Shown here piece after piece: positions 21,020-29,516 of a DNA stretch of 64,000 nt. Position 1 is the stretch's first letter; each line of letters opens with the position of its first letter. Source of the DNA: Paraburkholderia caballeronis (GTDB lineage Bacteria > Pseudomonadota > Gammaproteobacteria > Burkholderiales > Burkholderiaceae). The notes under the pieces are model-generated. The model was not told the origin of the DNA, did not search any database, and saw nothing but the letters and a program-made list of their open reading frames with translations. The stretch spans positions 186,001 through 250,000 of the forward strand of contig NZ_FNSR01000001.1 of assembly GCF_900104845.1 (NCBI RefSeq), given 5' to 3'. The translations under genes and the position numbers were made by a program.

Positions 21020-22420
21020 ATGCTCGCCAACGACTCCGATCCGATCGTCGCCATCGCCACCGCCCCCGGACGCGGCGGGATCGGCGTCGTCCGGGTGTCG
21101 GCCGGCCGCGCCGGCGCGGCCGGCGCCGAGACGCTGATGCGCGCGCTGACCGGCCAGCAGCTCGCGCCGCGTCATGCGAGCTACGTGCCGTTCGTCGACG
21201 GCGAAGGCAACGTGCTCGATCGCGGCATCGCGCTGTACTTTCCCGCGCCGCATTCGTACACCGGCGAGCACGTCGTCGAACTGCAGGGCCACGGCGGCCC
21301 GATCGTGCTGCAACTGGTGCTGCAACGCTGCGTCGATGCGGGCCGCGCGTTCGGGCTGCGGCTCGCGGAGCCGGGCGAATTCACGCGGCGCGCGTTCCTG
21401 AACGACAAACTCGACCTCGCGCAGGCAGAGGCCGTCGCGGACCTGATCGAGGCGAGCACCGAGGCCGCCGCGCGTTCGGCGGGCCGCTCGCTCGACGGCG
21501 CGTTCTCGCGCGACATCCACGCGATCGTCGACGACGTCGTCACGCTGCGGATGCTCGTCGAAGCGACGCTCGATTTCCCGGAAGAGGAGATCGACTTCCT
21601 CGAAGCCGCCGACGCGCGCGGCAAGCTGGCGGCGATCCGCGCGCGGCTCGCGCACGTGCTGGCCGACGCGCGCCAGGGCGCGCTGCTGCGCGAGGGGCTG
21701 TCGGTCGTGCTGGCCGGGCAGCCGAACGTCGGCAAGTCGTCGCTGCTGAACGCGCTGGCCGGCGCCGAACTCGCGATCGTGACGCCGGTGGCCGGCACGA
21801 CGCGGGACAAGATTTCGCAGACGATCCAGATCGAAGGGATTCCGCTGCACGTGATCGACACCGCCGGCCTGCGCGACACCGACGACGAGGTCGAGAAGAT
21901 CGGCATCGAGCGCACGTGGAGCGAGATCGGCCGGGCGGACGTGGTGCTGCATCTGCTCGATGCGCGCGCCGGCGTGACCGAAGAGGACCGCGCGATCGCC
22001 GCGCGTTTTCCGGCGAACGTGCCGGTGGTCCGCGTGTACAACAAGACCGATCTGGCCGGTGTGCCGGCTTCGGTTTGCGCGGGTGCGGAAGCGGACGGCG
22101 TGGCGGACTGCGAAGTCCGGCTGTCCGCGAAAAGCGGCGACGGCATCGCGCTGCTGCGCGCGGAACTGCTGCGGATCGCCGGCTGGCAGGCGGACGCGCA
22201 GAGCGTCTACCTCGCGCGCGAACGCCATCTGATCGCGCTGCGCGCGGCGCGCGACCATCTCGACCAGGCGGCCGCGCACGCAGACCAGAACGCGCAGGCG
22301 CTCGATCTGTTCGCGGAGGAGTTGCGGCTCGCGCAGGAAGAGCTGAATTCGATCACCGGGGAATTCACGTCGGATGATCTGCTGGGGGTGATTTTCAGCC
22401 GGTTTTGTATTGGGAAGTGA
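21020..22420 (+). CDS. mnmE: tRNA modification GTPase MnmE
   Basis: A 466-residue GTPase. With MnmG it installs the 5-carboxymethylaminomethyl group on U34 of certain tRNAs. The N-terminal folate-binding domain starts [19 protein letters not shown]. The inserted G domain has [14 protein letters not shown] (P-loop), the TTRD-type switch ([11 protein letters not shown]), [10 protein letters not shown] and NKTD. The C-terminal motif FCIGK contains the essential cysteine. The start MLANDSDP at 21020 fits homology better than the in-frame ATG 69 bp upstream. Fifth gene of the conserved rpmH series, but separated from yidC by the XRE gene. Confidence 0.97.
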   Translation: MLANDSDPIVAIATAPGRGGIGVVRVSAGRAGAAGAETLMRALTGQQLAPRHASYVPFVDGEGNVLDRGIALYFPAPHSYTGEHVVELQGHGGPIVLQLVLQRCVDAGRAFGLRLAEPGEFTRRAFLNDKLDLAQAEAVADLIEASTEAAARSAGRSLDGAFSRDIHAIVDDVVTLRMLVEATLDFPEEEIDFLEAADARGKLAAIRARLAHVLADARQGALLREGLSVVLAGQPNVGKSSLLNALAGAELAIVTPVAGTTRDKISQTIQIEGIPLHVIDTAGLRDTDDEVEKIGIERTWSEIGRADVVLHLLDARAGVTEEDRAIAARFPANVPVVRVYNKTDLAGVPASVCAGAEADGVADCEVRLSAKSGDGIALLRAELLRIAGWQADAQSVYLARERHLIALRAARDHLDQAAAHADQNAQALDLFAEELRLAQEELNSITGEFTSDDLLGVIFSRFCIGK

Positions 22421-22476
22421 CGCGGCGTCCGTCGCGATTCCTCCCGTTTCCCCCGCGTCAGCGCCGCTCGCACGAC

Positions 22477-22599
22477 ATCTCCGACACACTCCGTATCGCG
22501 AACGACAGCATGTACGGATTATCCGGATCGATCTGGACCGCGAACCGCGAGCGGGATCTCGACGCCGCGTCGCGGATCCGCGCCGGCAGGCTGTCGGTG
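22477..22599 (+). pseudogene. Aldehyde dehydrogenase remnant
   Basis: In one frame these bases encode about 41 residues including DTLRIANDSMYGLSGSIWTA and DLDAASRIRAGRLSV. This is the conserved region of aldehyde dehydrogenases following the catalytic cysteine (typically ALRIANDTRYGLSGSVWT...A.RIRAGTVSVN). No start, nucleophile or Rossmann part is present nearby, and the frame runs into non-homologous sequence on both sides. It is therefore a decayed fragment of a lost gene between mnmE and a LysE exporter. Confidence 0.75.
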
Positions 22600-22673
22600 C
22601 GCAGCGGACAGGCCGGCTTTTCGCCGCTCGTTCGATTAAACTGGACCGCCTTCCTCTCCCGCCGGGCCTTCGC

Positions 22674-23291
22674 ATGATCGACTCGTCCGCTGTCGCCGCC
22701 GTCTTTTCCGTCTATGTCGCCGGCGTCGTGATCCCCGGGCCGAATTTCGTCGCCGTCGCGCACAAGGCGGCGTCCGGCAACCGGTCCGAATCGCTCGCGC
22801 TCGTCGCCGGCATCGTGACGGTCAGCCTGTTCTGGGCGAGCTGCGCGATCCTCGGCATCGGAATCGTCTTCGCGGTGTTCCCGTGGCTCGCCACGGTCGT
22901 GAAGATCGCCGGCGCCGGTTATCTCGTCTGGTTCGGGCTGCGGCTCATCCTGTCGTCGCGCACCGTCGCCGGCGCGGGCGCGCCGGCCGACCGGCAAGGC
23001 GGCCTGAGTCCCGCCTATCTGCAAGGCGTCGCGACGAACATCTCGAACCCGAAGTCGATCGCATTCTTCGCCGCGGTGTTTTCGTCGGCGACGCCCGCGC
23101 ACGTGTCGGCGGGGACCTTCTCCGCGATGTTCGCGACGGTCGGCGTCGTCGCGGCCGGCTGGTACGGGTTCGTCGCGCTCGCGCTATCCCATCCGGCGAT
23201 TTCGTCCGCGTATCGGCGCGCGAAGAAGTGGGTCGATCGGGTATGCGGCTCGTTGATCATCGCGCTCGGCGTGAGGCAGATGATTCGTTGA
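22674..23291 (+). CDS. LysE/RhtB family exporter
   Basis: A 205-residue inner-membrane protein with about six hydrophobic segments. It has the family N-terminus VAGVVIPGPNFVAVAHKAAS, which contains the conserved PGPNF motif, and the mid-protein NISNPKSIAFF motif. Members export amino acids or related metabolites by proton antiport. The start ATG at 22674 precedes the first membrane helix; longer frames upstream run through the aldehyde dehydrogenase remnant. No adjacent LysR regulator is present, so the substrate cannot be assigned. Confidence 0.9.
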   Translation: MIDSSAVAAVFSVYVAGVVIPGPNFVAVAHKAASGNRSESLALVAGIVTVSLFWASCAILGIGIVFAVFPWLATVVKIAGAGYLVWFGLRLILSSRTVAGAGAPADRQGGLSPAYLQGVATNISNPKSIAFFAAVFSSATPAHVSAGTFSAMFATVGVVAAGWYGFVALALSHPAISSAYRRAKKWVDRVCGSLIIALGVRQMIR

Positions 23292-23515
23292 GCGGGGCGG
23301 GGCGGGCGCTTGCCCGGCTCGCAGCGGGTGAAAGTCCGCGCGGTCCGGCGACCAGCGGTTAAACGCAGCGCAAAAACGCGTGCAACGCGGCAGCTACGCG
23401 TTTTCCGGGAGCACGTCGGCTAGCCGGCAATCGGCGGCGCGCGCCACGTCCGCATCCCGATACTCATGTCCGAAAGCGGCCAAAAGCCCGGGTCCGGATG
23501 GGCTACAGTCGCGCC

Positions 23516-23791
23516 ATGAACATCGACCCGGACACCTGCTACGCCGCGATACTCGCAAAAGACCGCCGCTTCGACGGCTGGTTCTTCGTCGGCGTGTCGT
23601 CCACCGGGGTCTATTGCCGGCCGGTCTGCCCGGTGCGGCCGCCGAAGCGGCGCAACTGCCACTTCTATGCGACGCACGTTTTTCTCGGCGAGACGATCAC
23701 GCCGACGATGCTCGCGGGCTGCGCGATCGTGCTGTTCGGCACGGCGCTCGCGAGCGGAAAGATACGGCTGTGGACGGCGCGGCAGGCGTGA
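23516..23791 (+). pseudogene. Ada-type N-terminus fused to EamA-transporter C-terminus
   Basis: An open frame of 91 codons made of two unrelated pieces. Residues 1-48 (DPDTCYAAILAKDRRFDGWF, STGVYCRPVCPVRPPKRRNC) match the zinc-binding methyl-phosphotriester domain that starts Ada/AlkA-type DNA repair proteins. From about residue 52 (VFLGETITPTMLAGCAIVLF and GTALASG) it matches the last helix of EamA/DMT drug-metabolite transporters. The zinc domain is cut before its second cysteine pair and the transporter lacks nine helices. This is best read as the scar of a deletion joining two genes. Whether the product is made is unknown. Confidence 0.7.
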
Positions 23792-23997
23792 CGCGGCGGA
23801 GTGTGGGCGCGCGTCGAAAGTACGGATAAGTGCTTCGAAAATGCTTCAACGCGGAAAGGTAGCTTGTCTTTTCATTACGCCATTCCCCGCACCGTGGCGC
23901 GCCGATGCCTACAGATCGAAAGAAAAAAAGACCGGCACACAGTGCACGAACTTCATGGGATGATGGTCTCCCTTAGCTATTTTTTCGGGAGCGTACG

Positions 23998-24201
23998 ATG
24001 GGAATTCTGGACAAGGTGGGCGAGGTCGTCGGAGCGGTGGCCGCGGTCGAGGCGCTTGAAAAAGTCGATTCCGATGCGGGTCTGCTCGCGAAGGCCGCCG
24101 CCGCGGTAGCCGGCTTCGAAGGCGCAGGCAAACTGGAAGAGACGCTCGAAAAGAAAGACGACGACACGCAGGCAACCGACGGCGCGGATTCCCAGGCGTA
24201 A
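23998..24201 (+). CDS. Small acidic helical protein, hypothetical
   Basis: A 67-residue open frame beginning MGILDKVGEVVGAVAAVEAL and ending in an Asp/Glu/Lys-rich tail (LEEKKDDD-like, then TQATDGADSQA). The composition is Ala/Val/Glu-rich and predicted helical, unlike the Arg/Pro/Ser shadow frames nearby. A purine-rich GGGAG element precedes the ATG by about 8 bp. No family is recognised. It stands alone between two gene remnants and the HtrA-like gene. Confidence 0.55.
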   Translation: MGILDKVGEVVGAVAAVEALEKVDSDAGLLAKAAAAVAGFEGAGKLEETLEKKDDDTQATDGADSQA

Positions 24202-24498
24202 TTGTCTGTGCATATGCAGTGCGGGCGACGCTTCGTCCGCACCGCGCTAGCGGCGCAACGCTGCGCCGCTCAGGCACCGACGTAGTTCCTCTGCTGAAAT
24301 CGCTTCACCCCTCCGCATCGGCCCCGCGCGAACCTTCTTCGCCCCCTTGGGGGACGCCCGCAAAATCCGCTTCCGCACGCCGGCAAGCCCTGGCCGCCGC
24401 CCGATCGCGAGCCGGCTCGGCGGCCCGCCAGCGCAGCTCTTGAAAAACCCCGCCTGGTCCCCGCAACTGCTGGCCTTCTTTTTCGGAGGTTTCTGATC

Positions 24499-25539
24499 GT
24501 GGGTAGCCGTCCTTCTTTCATCGACGACCTCGCGCGCGGTCCGTCCGGCGACCACTCCGGCCCCGCTCCGCTCGCAGGCGGCAACGACGACATCCTGCTC
24601 GACGCGTACTCGCGCACCGTGATCGGCGCGCTCGAACGCGTTCAGCAGGCAGTCGCATTCGTCTCCGTAGATCGTGGTTCGCCCACTGACGCCGCAACGC
24701 GCGGCGCACGCGGCGGCACCGGCTCGGGTTTCCTGTTCACCCCCGACGGTTATCTGCTGACGAACAGTCACGTCGTGCACGGCGCGAGCGCGCTGCGCGT
24801 GACGCTCGGCGACGGCTCGACCTACGACGCGAGCATTGTCGGCGACGATCCGAGCACCGACCTCGCGGTCGTGCGGATCGGCTCCGCCGAGCCGCTGCCG
24901 CACGCGGAACTCGGCGAATCGGCGAAGCTGCGCGTCGGGCAGATCGCGATCGCGGTCGGCAATCCGCTCGGGCTCGCGCAGACGGTGACGACCGGCGTCG
25001 TGTCCGCGCTCGGCCGCTCGCTGCGTTCGACGTCGGGCCGGATGATCTACGACGTGATCCAGACCGACGCGGCGCTGAACCCCGGCAACTCCGGCGGCCC
25101 GCTCGTCAATTCGGCCGGACAGGTCATCGGCGTCAACACGGCGATCATTCCTGGCGCGCAGGCAATCTGCTTCGCGACCGCGATCGACACCGCGAAGTGG
25201 GTGATCATGCAGTTGTTCGCGCATGGCCGCGTGCGGCGTGCGCATATCGGCGTCGCGGGTACGACGGTGCCGGTCGCGCGCAAGACGCAGCGCTATTTCG
25301 AGCTTTCGACGACGAGCGGCGTGCGCGTGATGGAAGTGGTCAAGGGCAGCCCGGCCGCGCAGGGCGGCCTGCGCGTCGACGACACGATCGTCGCGATCGA
25401 CGCAATTGCGGTGGACGGCGTCGATACGTTGCAGCGCGTGCTCGACGGATCGCGAATCGACCGCGTCGTCGAGGTGACGGTGCTGCGTTTGACGCAGAAG
25501 CTCGTGCTGCGGGTCACGCCGGTCGAACTGGCAGGCTAG
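24499..25539 (+). CDS. HtrA/Deg-like serine protease with PDZ domain
   Basis: A 346-residue trypsin-like protease. The catalytic triad is visible: His91 in LLTNSHVVHG, Asp121 in DPSTDLAVVRIG, and Ser198 in NPGNSGGPLVNS. The oxyanion-side loop IAVGNPLGLAQTVTTGVVS is also present. Residues about 255-346 form one PDZ domain (GVRVMEVVKGSPAAQGGLRVDDTI). There is no evident signal peptide or N-terminal membrane helix, unlike DegP/DegQ/DegS, so it may act in the cytoplasm or lack a conventional signal. The GTG start is supported by GGAGG 9 bp upstream. A bidirectional terminator follows. Confidence 0.92.
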   Translation: MGSRPSFIDDLARGPSGDHSGPAPLAGGNDDILLDAYSRTVIGALERVQQAVAFVSVDRGSPTDAATRGARGGTGSGFLFTPDGYLLTNSHVVHGASALRVTLGDGSTYDASIVGDDPSTDLAVVRIGSAEPLPHAELGESAKLRVGQIAIAVGNPLGLAQTVTTGVVSALGRSLRSTSGRMIYDVIQTDAALNPGNSGGPLVNSAGQVIGVNTAIIPGAQAICFATAIDTAKWVIMQLFAHGRVRRAHIGVAGTTVPVARKTQRYFELSTTSGVRVMEVVKGSPAAQGGLRVDDTIVAIDAIAVDGVDTLQRVLDGSRIDRVVEVTVLRLTQKLVLRVTPVELAG

Positions 25540-25597
25540 GCGGGGGGGGTTATCGCACCGGTTGCGTCCGGAACCGCAAGGCATCCGGGCGCGCCCC

Positions 25598-25642
25598 AAA
25601 AAAGAAGCCGGACACGCGTGTGCGTGCCCGGCTTCGATCTTT
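25598..25642. terminator. Bidirectional terminator
   Basis: The stem GAAGCCGG (25604-25611) / CCGGCTTC (25628-25635) is flanked by an A run on the left and TCTTTT on the right, so it can end both the HtrA-like gene and the opposing glycine-zipper gene. Confidence 0.8.
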
Positions 25643-25672
25643 TCAGGCCGCCGGATTCAAAGCCGGCGGATC

Positions 25673-25990
25673 TCACCAGCCCGCAGGCTGGCCGTATCTG
25701 TAGCCGTACTGCGGCACCGGCGCCGGCGCGCACGGCACATAGCCGTTCTGATACGGGTTGTAGCAATATCCGCCCTGTTGCTGTGCATAGACCGGAGCCG
25801 GCGCGGCATAAACGGGCGGCGCCTGGTACGCAACCGCCGGCGCGCTGTTCAACGCGCCCGCGACCACCGCGCCGATCAGCGCACCGCCGACCAGCGCGCC
25901 GACCACGTCACCGCCGCGACCGTGGGCGTCCGCCTGGCTCGCCACACCGAGACATCCCACCATCACCATTACGGCCGCCATCTTTCGCAT
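25673..25990 (-). CDS. Small exported glycine-zipper protein
   Basis: A 105-residue protein with a signal peptide (MRKMAAVMVMVGCLGVASQADA). A glycine-zipper helix follows (DVVGALVGGALIGAVVAGAL). The C-terminal half is rich in Pro, Tyr and Gln (YQAPPVYAAPAPVYAQQQ, then a paired-cysteine segment CYNPYQNGYVPC). Such proteins are usually outer-membrane or cell-surface associated; no specific role is known. The ATG at 25990 has GGAG 7-8 bp upstream, so it is preferred over the GTG four codons earlier. Confidence 0.8.
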   Translation of the reverse strand: MRKMAAVMVMVGCLGVASQADAHGRGGDVVGALVGGALIGAVVAGALNSAPAVAYQAPPVYAAPAPVYAQQQGGYCYNPYQNGYVPCAPAPVPQYGYRYGQPAGW

Positions 25991-26198
25991 GTTGTTCTCC
26001 ACCAGGACTCAATGTCCGAAACGCATGCGACAGATTGTGGGCCGGATTCGCGGAAATAGATGCTGCAAGAGGTAACGATGAATTACGCGCGACCTGACAG
26101 CGCGCGGCGCGCCATTGCGCGTCGGCGTCGGTCTGGAACGAATGGTCGGGTCAGTTGGCGGCGCCAGGCGCAGCGCCGCCATGGCGACGCGCATCGCG

Positions 26199-26360
26199 TC
26201 AGTGATGCATCAAGCTGCGCAGCGGATGACGCCAGTCGATGTGATGTTCGCCCGCTTGTGCACGCTGCCGGTGTTCCTCGATGATCTCGTCGGAAAACAG
26301 GAAAACCACCAGAACGAGGGGGATCACCAGAAACGCGCCCAGTATTACGTGTTCGATCAC
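26199..26360 (-). CDS. Small single-span membrane protein (GTG start)
   Basis: A 53-residue protein. The GTG at 26360 has a perfect AGGAG with 6-bp spacing, which decides the start. Residues about 2-20 ([21 protein letters not shown]) form one membrane helix. A polar, His-rich cytoplasmic tail follows ([20 protein letters not shown], then [11 protein letters not shown]). No family is recognised. It lies between the glycine-zipper gene and speG and has no neighbour close enough to suggest an operon. Confidence 0.65.
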   Translation of the reverse strand: MIEHVILGAFLVIPLVLVVFLFSDEIIEEHRQRAQAGEHHIDWRHPLRSLMHH

Positions 26361-26606
26361 GATAAACTCCTGGCTGTCAAGCGGTTGTCCATCCATTGTA
26401 GTCGCCACGCGACAGATTGCACCGTGCGCGAATACTCACTAACGTCGGCTGGCCCACATTCGCCGGCGCCGTTGACCAAGCATCAACCGTACCCGTGCGG
26501 CGCACGCGCGATCCGACGCTCCCGCGTCCACAATCGGACGCTGCCCTATGATGGAGACGGACCGGACCCGGCGCCGGCCGCGCGAACGAAGAAAAGGGGA
26601 TTTGCG

Positions 26607-27158
26607 ATGACCGTCGAACAGGACAGCCGGCTGACGTTACGCCCGCTCGAACGCCACGATCTGAAGTTCGTCCACGAACTGAACAACGACGCGAAGATCA
26701 TGCGCTACTGGTTCGAGGAGCCGTATGAGACGTTCACCGAACTGTCGCAGCTTTACGATCGCCACGTGCACGACCAGCGCGAGCGCCGCTTCGTCGCGAT
26801 CGACAACACCGGTGAAGTGGTGGGGCTCGTCGAACTGATCGAACTCGATTACATCCACCGTCGCGGCGAATTCCAGATCATCATCGCGCCGGGCGCGCAG
26901 GGACACGGCTACGCGACCAGCGCGACGCGGCTCGCGATCGACTACGCGTTCTCGGTGCTGAATCTGCGCAAGCTGTATCTGATCGTCGACCGCTCGAATA
27001 CCGCCGCGATCCATGTCTATGAGAAGTGCGGTTTTCAGCACGAAGCCGAACTGATCGAGGAGTTTTTCAGCAACGGCGACTATCACAACGCGTTGCGCAT
27101 GTGCCTGTTCCAGCGCGACTTCTTCGCGCGCCGCCAGCCGGACGGACCGGCGGCCTGA
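26607..27158 (+). CDS. speG: Spermidine N1-acetyltransferase
   Basis: A 183-residue GNAT acetyltransferase closely resembling SpeG of enterobacteria. It shares [55 protein letters not shown] (containing the acetyl-CoA-binding Q-x-x-G-x-A loop) and RMCLFQRDF. The enzyme acetylates spermidine and spermine to relieve polyamine toxicity. The ATG at 26607 is preceded by a GGGGA element; the long upstream open frame is not coding-like. It is convergent with the LysE-type exporter (25 bp gap), which is not evidently related in function. Confidence 0.92.
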   Translation: MTVEQDSRLTLRPLERHDLKFVHELNNDAKIMRYWFEEPYETFTELSQLYDRHVHDQRERRFVAIDNTGEVVGLVELIELDYIHRRGEFQIIIAPGAQGHGYATSATRLAIDYAFSVLNLRKLYLIVDRSNTAAIHVYEKCGFQHEAELIEEFFSNGDYHNALRMCLFQRDFFARRQPDGPAA

Positions 27159-27183
27159 ACGCCGCCGGCTCCGCGCGGACCGC

Positions 27184-27810
27184 TTACGCGGCCGACTTCT
27201 TCCACGCCGCCGCAAACAGGCCGGCGCCGATCAGCAGCGAGCCGCCCGTGCGGTTCACGATCCGCTGGACGCGCGCGTTGCGGACCGCCTTGCGCGCCGC
27301 CGCGGCGAGCATCGCATACGCGAACGCGTTCAGCGCCGCGAACACGATGAACGTCGTTTCGAACACGACGATCTGCGGCAGCGCGCGCGCATGCGGATCG
27401 ATGAACTGCGGCACGAACGCGACGAAGAAGATGATGCTCTTCGGGTTCAGCGCGGTCACCGCGTATGCGTGCGCGACGATACGGCTGGTGCGCGTCTCGG
27501 ACGTGTCCGGCGTTTCGGCCGCCTGGACCGGCGCGCGCCACAGCTTGATGCCGAGATAGATCAGATACGCGGCGCCGACCCACTTCAGCGCGGCGAACAG
27601 CGTCGCGGACGCCGCGAGAATCACGCCGAGGCCGAGCATCGACGCGGTCATCGCGGTGAAATCGCCGAGCGCGACGCCGGCCGTCGTCGCGAGCGCGTAG
27701 CGGCGGCCGTGGCCAAGCGCATACGACACGACGAGCAGCACGGTCGGGCCGGGAATGGCAACGAGGATGGCCGACGCGATCGCGAACGGCAGCCAGTGGG
27801 CAAGGGTCAT
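27184..27810 (-). CDS. LysE/RhtB family exporter
   Basis: A 208-residue inner-membrane exporter with about six helices. It shows the family motifs IPGPTVLLVVSYALGHGRRY near the N-terminus and AVTALNPKSIIFFVAFVPQF in the middle. It is the second LysE-type exporter in the window and only distantly similar to the one at 22.7 kb; its sequence looks closer to the RhtB/homoserine-lactone-efflux-like branch. The start is set at MTLAHWLPFAIASA, with GGAG 6-7 bp upstream. Substrate unknown. Confidence 0.92.
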   Translation of the reverse strand: MTLAHWLPFAIASAILVAIPGPTVLLVVSYALGHGRRYALATTAGVALGDFTAMTASMLGLGVILAASATLFAALKWVGAAYLIYLGIKLWRAPVQAAETPDTSETRTSRIVAHAYAVTALNPKSIIFFVAFVPQFIDPHARALPQIVVFETTFIVFAALNAFAYAMLAAAARKAVRNARVQRIVNRTGGSLLIGAGLFAAAWKKSAA

Positions 27811-28246
27811 CGGGGGCTCCGGAAAGGTTCGAATCTGCCGATTTATCCATGAAGTCGATGCCCGTGCAAGCAGCGGGTGGCGATTCCGCGTGCCGCCGCC
27901 ACACGCACCGGCCTGCCGGGTTCGAATCGGGCTGGCATCTTTTTTATTCGCCAGCCGCATCTTTAATGAACGCCCTTTAATCCGCCGCGCAAATTACTTT
28001 ATGTGCGGCGCAATATTAATTTTGCGATGTAGCGGCCTGCTTAAAATGGCCCGCTTTTTATGAGGCGATTTTTCGCCGCGGCTTGCCGGATAAGGCTGAG
28101 AGGATAGAAATACCGCTCAGAACGGAGACAGATCGTGGCATTCGGCCGGCCGCCAGCGCTCGCAGCACCCCGCGACAATTCGCCGCTACCGCAATCGCAC
28201 ACAAGTCCTGCTTGCGGTAACAGCCAGTTTTTCTACATTGAAACTT
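27811..28246. other. Intergenic stretch, partly AT-rich
   Basis: About 430 bp with no supported gene. The stretch 27950-28070 is noticeably AT-rich and contains a small GGCGA/TCGCC hairpin near 28064-28078. No promoter could be assigned with certainty. Confidence 0.4.
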
Positions 28247-28298
28247 GCGGGTAAGCGATGGAAGTTAAATACATAGCTAAACCTCACTATTTACCCGC
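28247..28298 (+). promoter_or_regulatory. Inverted repeat overlapping the leader of the exported-protein gene
   Basis: Arms GCGGGTAA (28247-28254) and TTACCCGC (28291-28298) are perfect. The right arm abuts the Shine-Dalgarno AGGAG of the gene at 28310. It could be an operator or an RNA hairpin limiting ribosome access. Confidence 0.4.
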
Positions 28299-28309
28299 AG
28301 GAGACAGAC

Positions 28310-28648
28310 ATGAAAATGCTATCCGGCATTGTCGTCGCACTGGCGGGTGTCGTTTGCGCCGCCGCTTATGCGCAGGACGCCGCGGTCAAACCGCAGCAAA
28401 CCGTGCAACTGAAACCCGGCTCGTATGGCTGCCTGTCGAAAGACAAGCTCGACGCGGTCAGCCTGCACGAAAAAGCCGGCGAAGCGCAGCAGATGCAGGA
28501 ATACTTCACCGGCTTCCAGTGCCTGTCCACGCCGGCGAACCAGTCGTTCCGGGTCGTGCGGGTCGAAGGCCACGACATCGAGTTCGTGAACGCAGCAAAC
28601 GCCGACCAGCAAGGCCTCTGGACGTCGGACCGCTTCATCAAGCAGTAG
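28310..28648 (+). CDS. Small exported protein, hypothetical
   Basis: A 112-residue protein with a clear signal peptide (MKMLSGIVVALAGVVCAAAYA, cut before QDAAVK). The mature part has two cysteines (YGCLSKDKL and FQCLSTPA) that could pair, and a region FRVVRVEGHDIEFVNAANAD with beta-strand character, ending LWTSDRFIKQ. No known family is recognised; the pattern suggests a small periplasmic protein. A strong AGGAG precedes the ATG. It stands alone. Confidence 0.8.
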   Translation: MKMLSGIVVALAGVVCAAAYAQDAAVKPQQTVQLKPGSYGCLSKDKLDAVSLHEKAGEAQQMQEYFTGFQCLSTPANQSFRVVRVEGHDIEFVNAANADQQGLWTSDRFIKQ

Positions 28649-28958
28649 GTCCGCCGGCGGCGCTTCGTCCGGCGACGGCGCGAAGCGCGCGGGCATGCGA
28701 CGTAAAAACCGTCCGCGCGAGCGTGCAGGGACGGGTTTGCGCGTCGCGCTTCAGCTTCACGCGTGCGCGACCCACGCGAGCGCCATTCGTTGGCGGTCCA
28801 AACCAGCTTCATCCCCCTGTCGCCCTCTCAAACAGCCGTCATCGCGGCAGCCGACCATCGGCGTTGCAGCGGGGCGCGAACGCCCGCGGCCTCCGCACGG
28901 CACATGAATTGCGGCGAACTCCGCTATCATTTGCAGCTTTGCTGCGCGCGGACCCGGG
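28649..28958. other. Intergenic stretch
   Basis: About 310 bp before yaeQ. Frames present are Arg/Pro-rich shadows. No hairpin, repeat or promoter stood out. Confidence 0.4.
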
Positions 28959-29513
28959 ATGGCTCTCAAATCGACGATATACAAGGCTGAACTGCAGATC
29001 GCGGACATGGACCGGCACTACTATGCGGACCATGCGCTGACGATCGCACGCCATCCGTCCGAAACCGACGAGCGGATGATGGTCCGCATCGCCGCGTTCG
29101 CGCTGTTCGCCGGCGAGCGCCTCGAATTCTGCAAGGGGCTGTCCGACACCGACGAGCCCGACCTGTGGGCGAAAGACCTGACCGGCGCGATCGAAACGTG
29201 GATCGAAGTCGGCCAGCCCGACGAGCGGCGCATCGCGAAAGCGAGCGGCCGCTCGAACGAAGTGATCGTGATCGCATACGGCGGCCGCGCGTCGGACATC
29301 TGGTGGCAGGGGGTGCGGAGCAAGGTCGAGCGGCTGCGCAACGTGACCGTCTGGTCGCTCGGCGAGAACGTCGCCGCCGCGCTCGGCGCGCTCGCGGAGC
29401 GCACGATGCGGCTGCAATGCACGATCCAGGACGGCGCCGCGTGGATCGGCAATGCAAGCACGGAGCCGGTCGCGGTCGAGTGGAGCGTGTTCAAGGCACC
29501 CGAAAAGGTCTGA
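28959..29513 (+). CDS. yaeQ: YaeQ family protein
   Basis: A 184-residue protein matching YaeQ. It begins MALKSTIYKAELQIADMDRH and has LTIARHPSETDERMMVRIAA, LWAKDLTGAIETWIEVGQPD and a C-terminal VTVWSLGENV. The family has a PD-(D/E)xK nuclease-like fold. It was once proposed to suppress rfaH defects, but its actual function is unclear. Cytoplasmic. It is convergent with a glyoxalase-fold gene (3 bp between stop codons). Confidence 0.93.
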   Translation: MALKSTIYKAELQIADMDRHYYADHALTIARHPSETDERMMVRIAAFALFAGERLEFCKGLSDTDEPDLWAKDLTGAIETWIEVGQPDERRIAKASGRSNEVIVIAYGGRASDIWWQGVRSKVERLRNVTVWSLGENVAAALGALAERTMRLQCTIQDGAAWIGNASTEPVAVEWSVFKAPEKV

Positions 29514-29516
29514 GCG

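Noticed and set aside
28090..28140. TPP-riboswitch-like CTGAGA ... ACC ... GAAC pattern
   Set aside because: Only the first few consensus bases agree; the conserved downstream half is missing and no thiamine gene follows.
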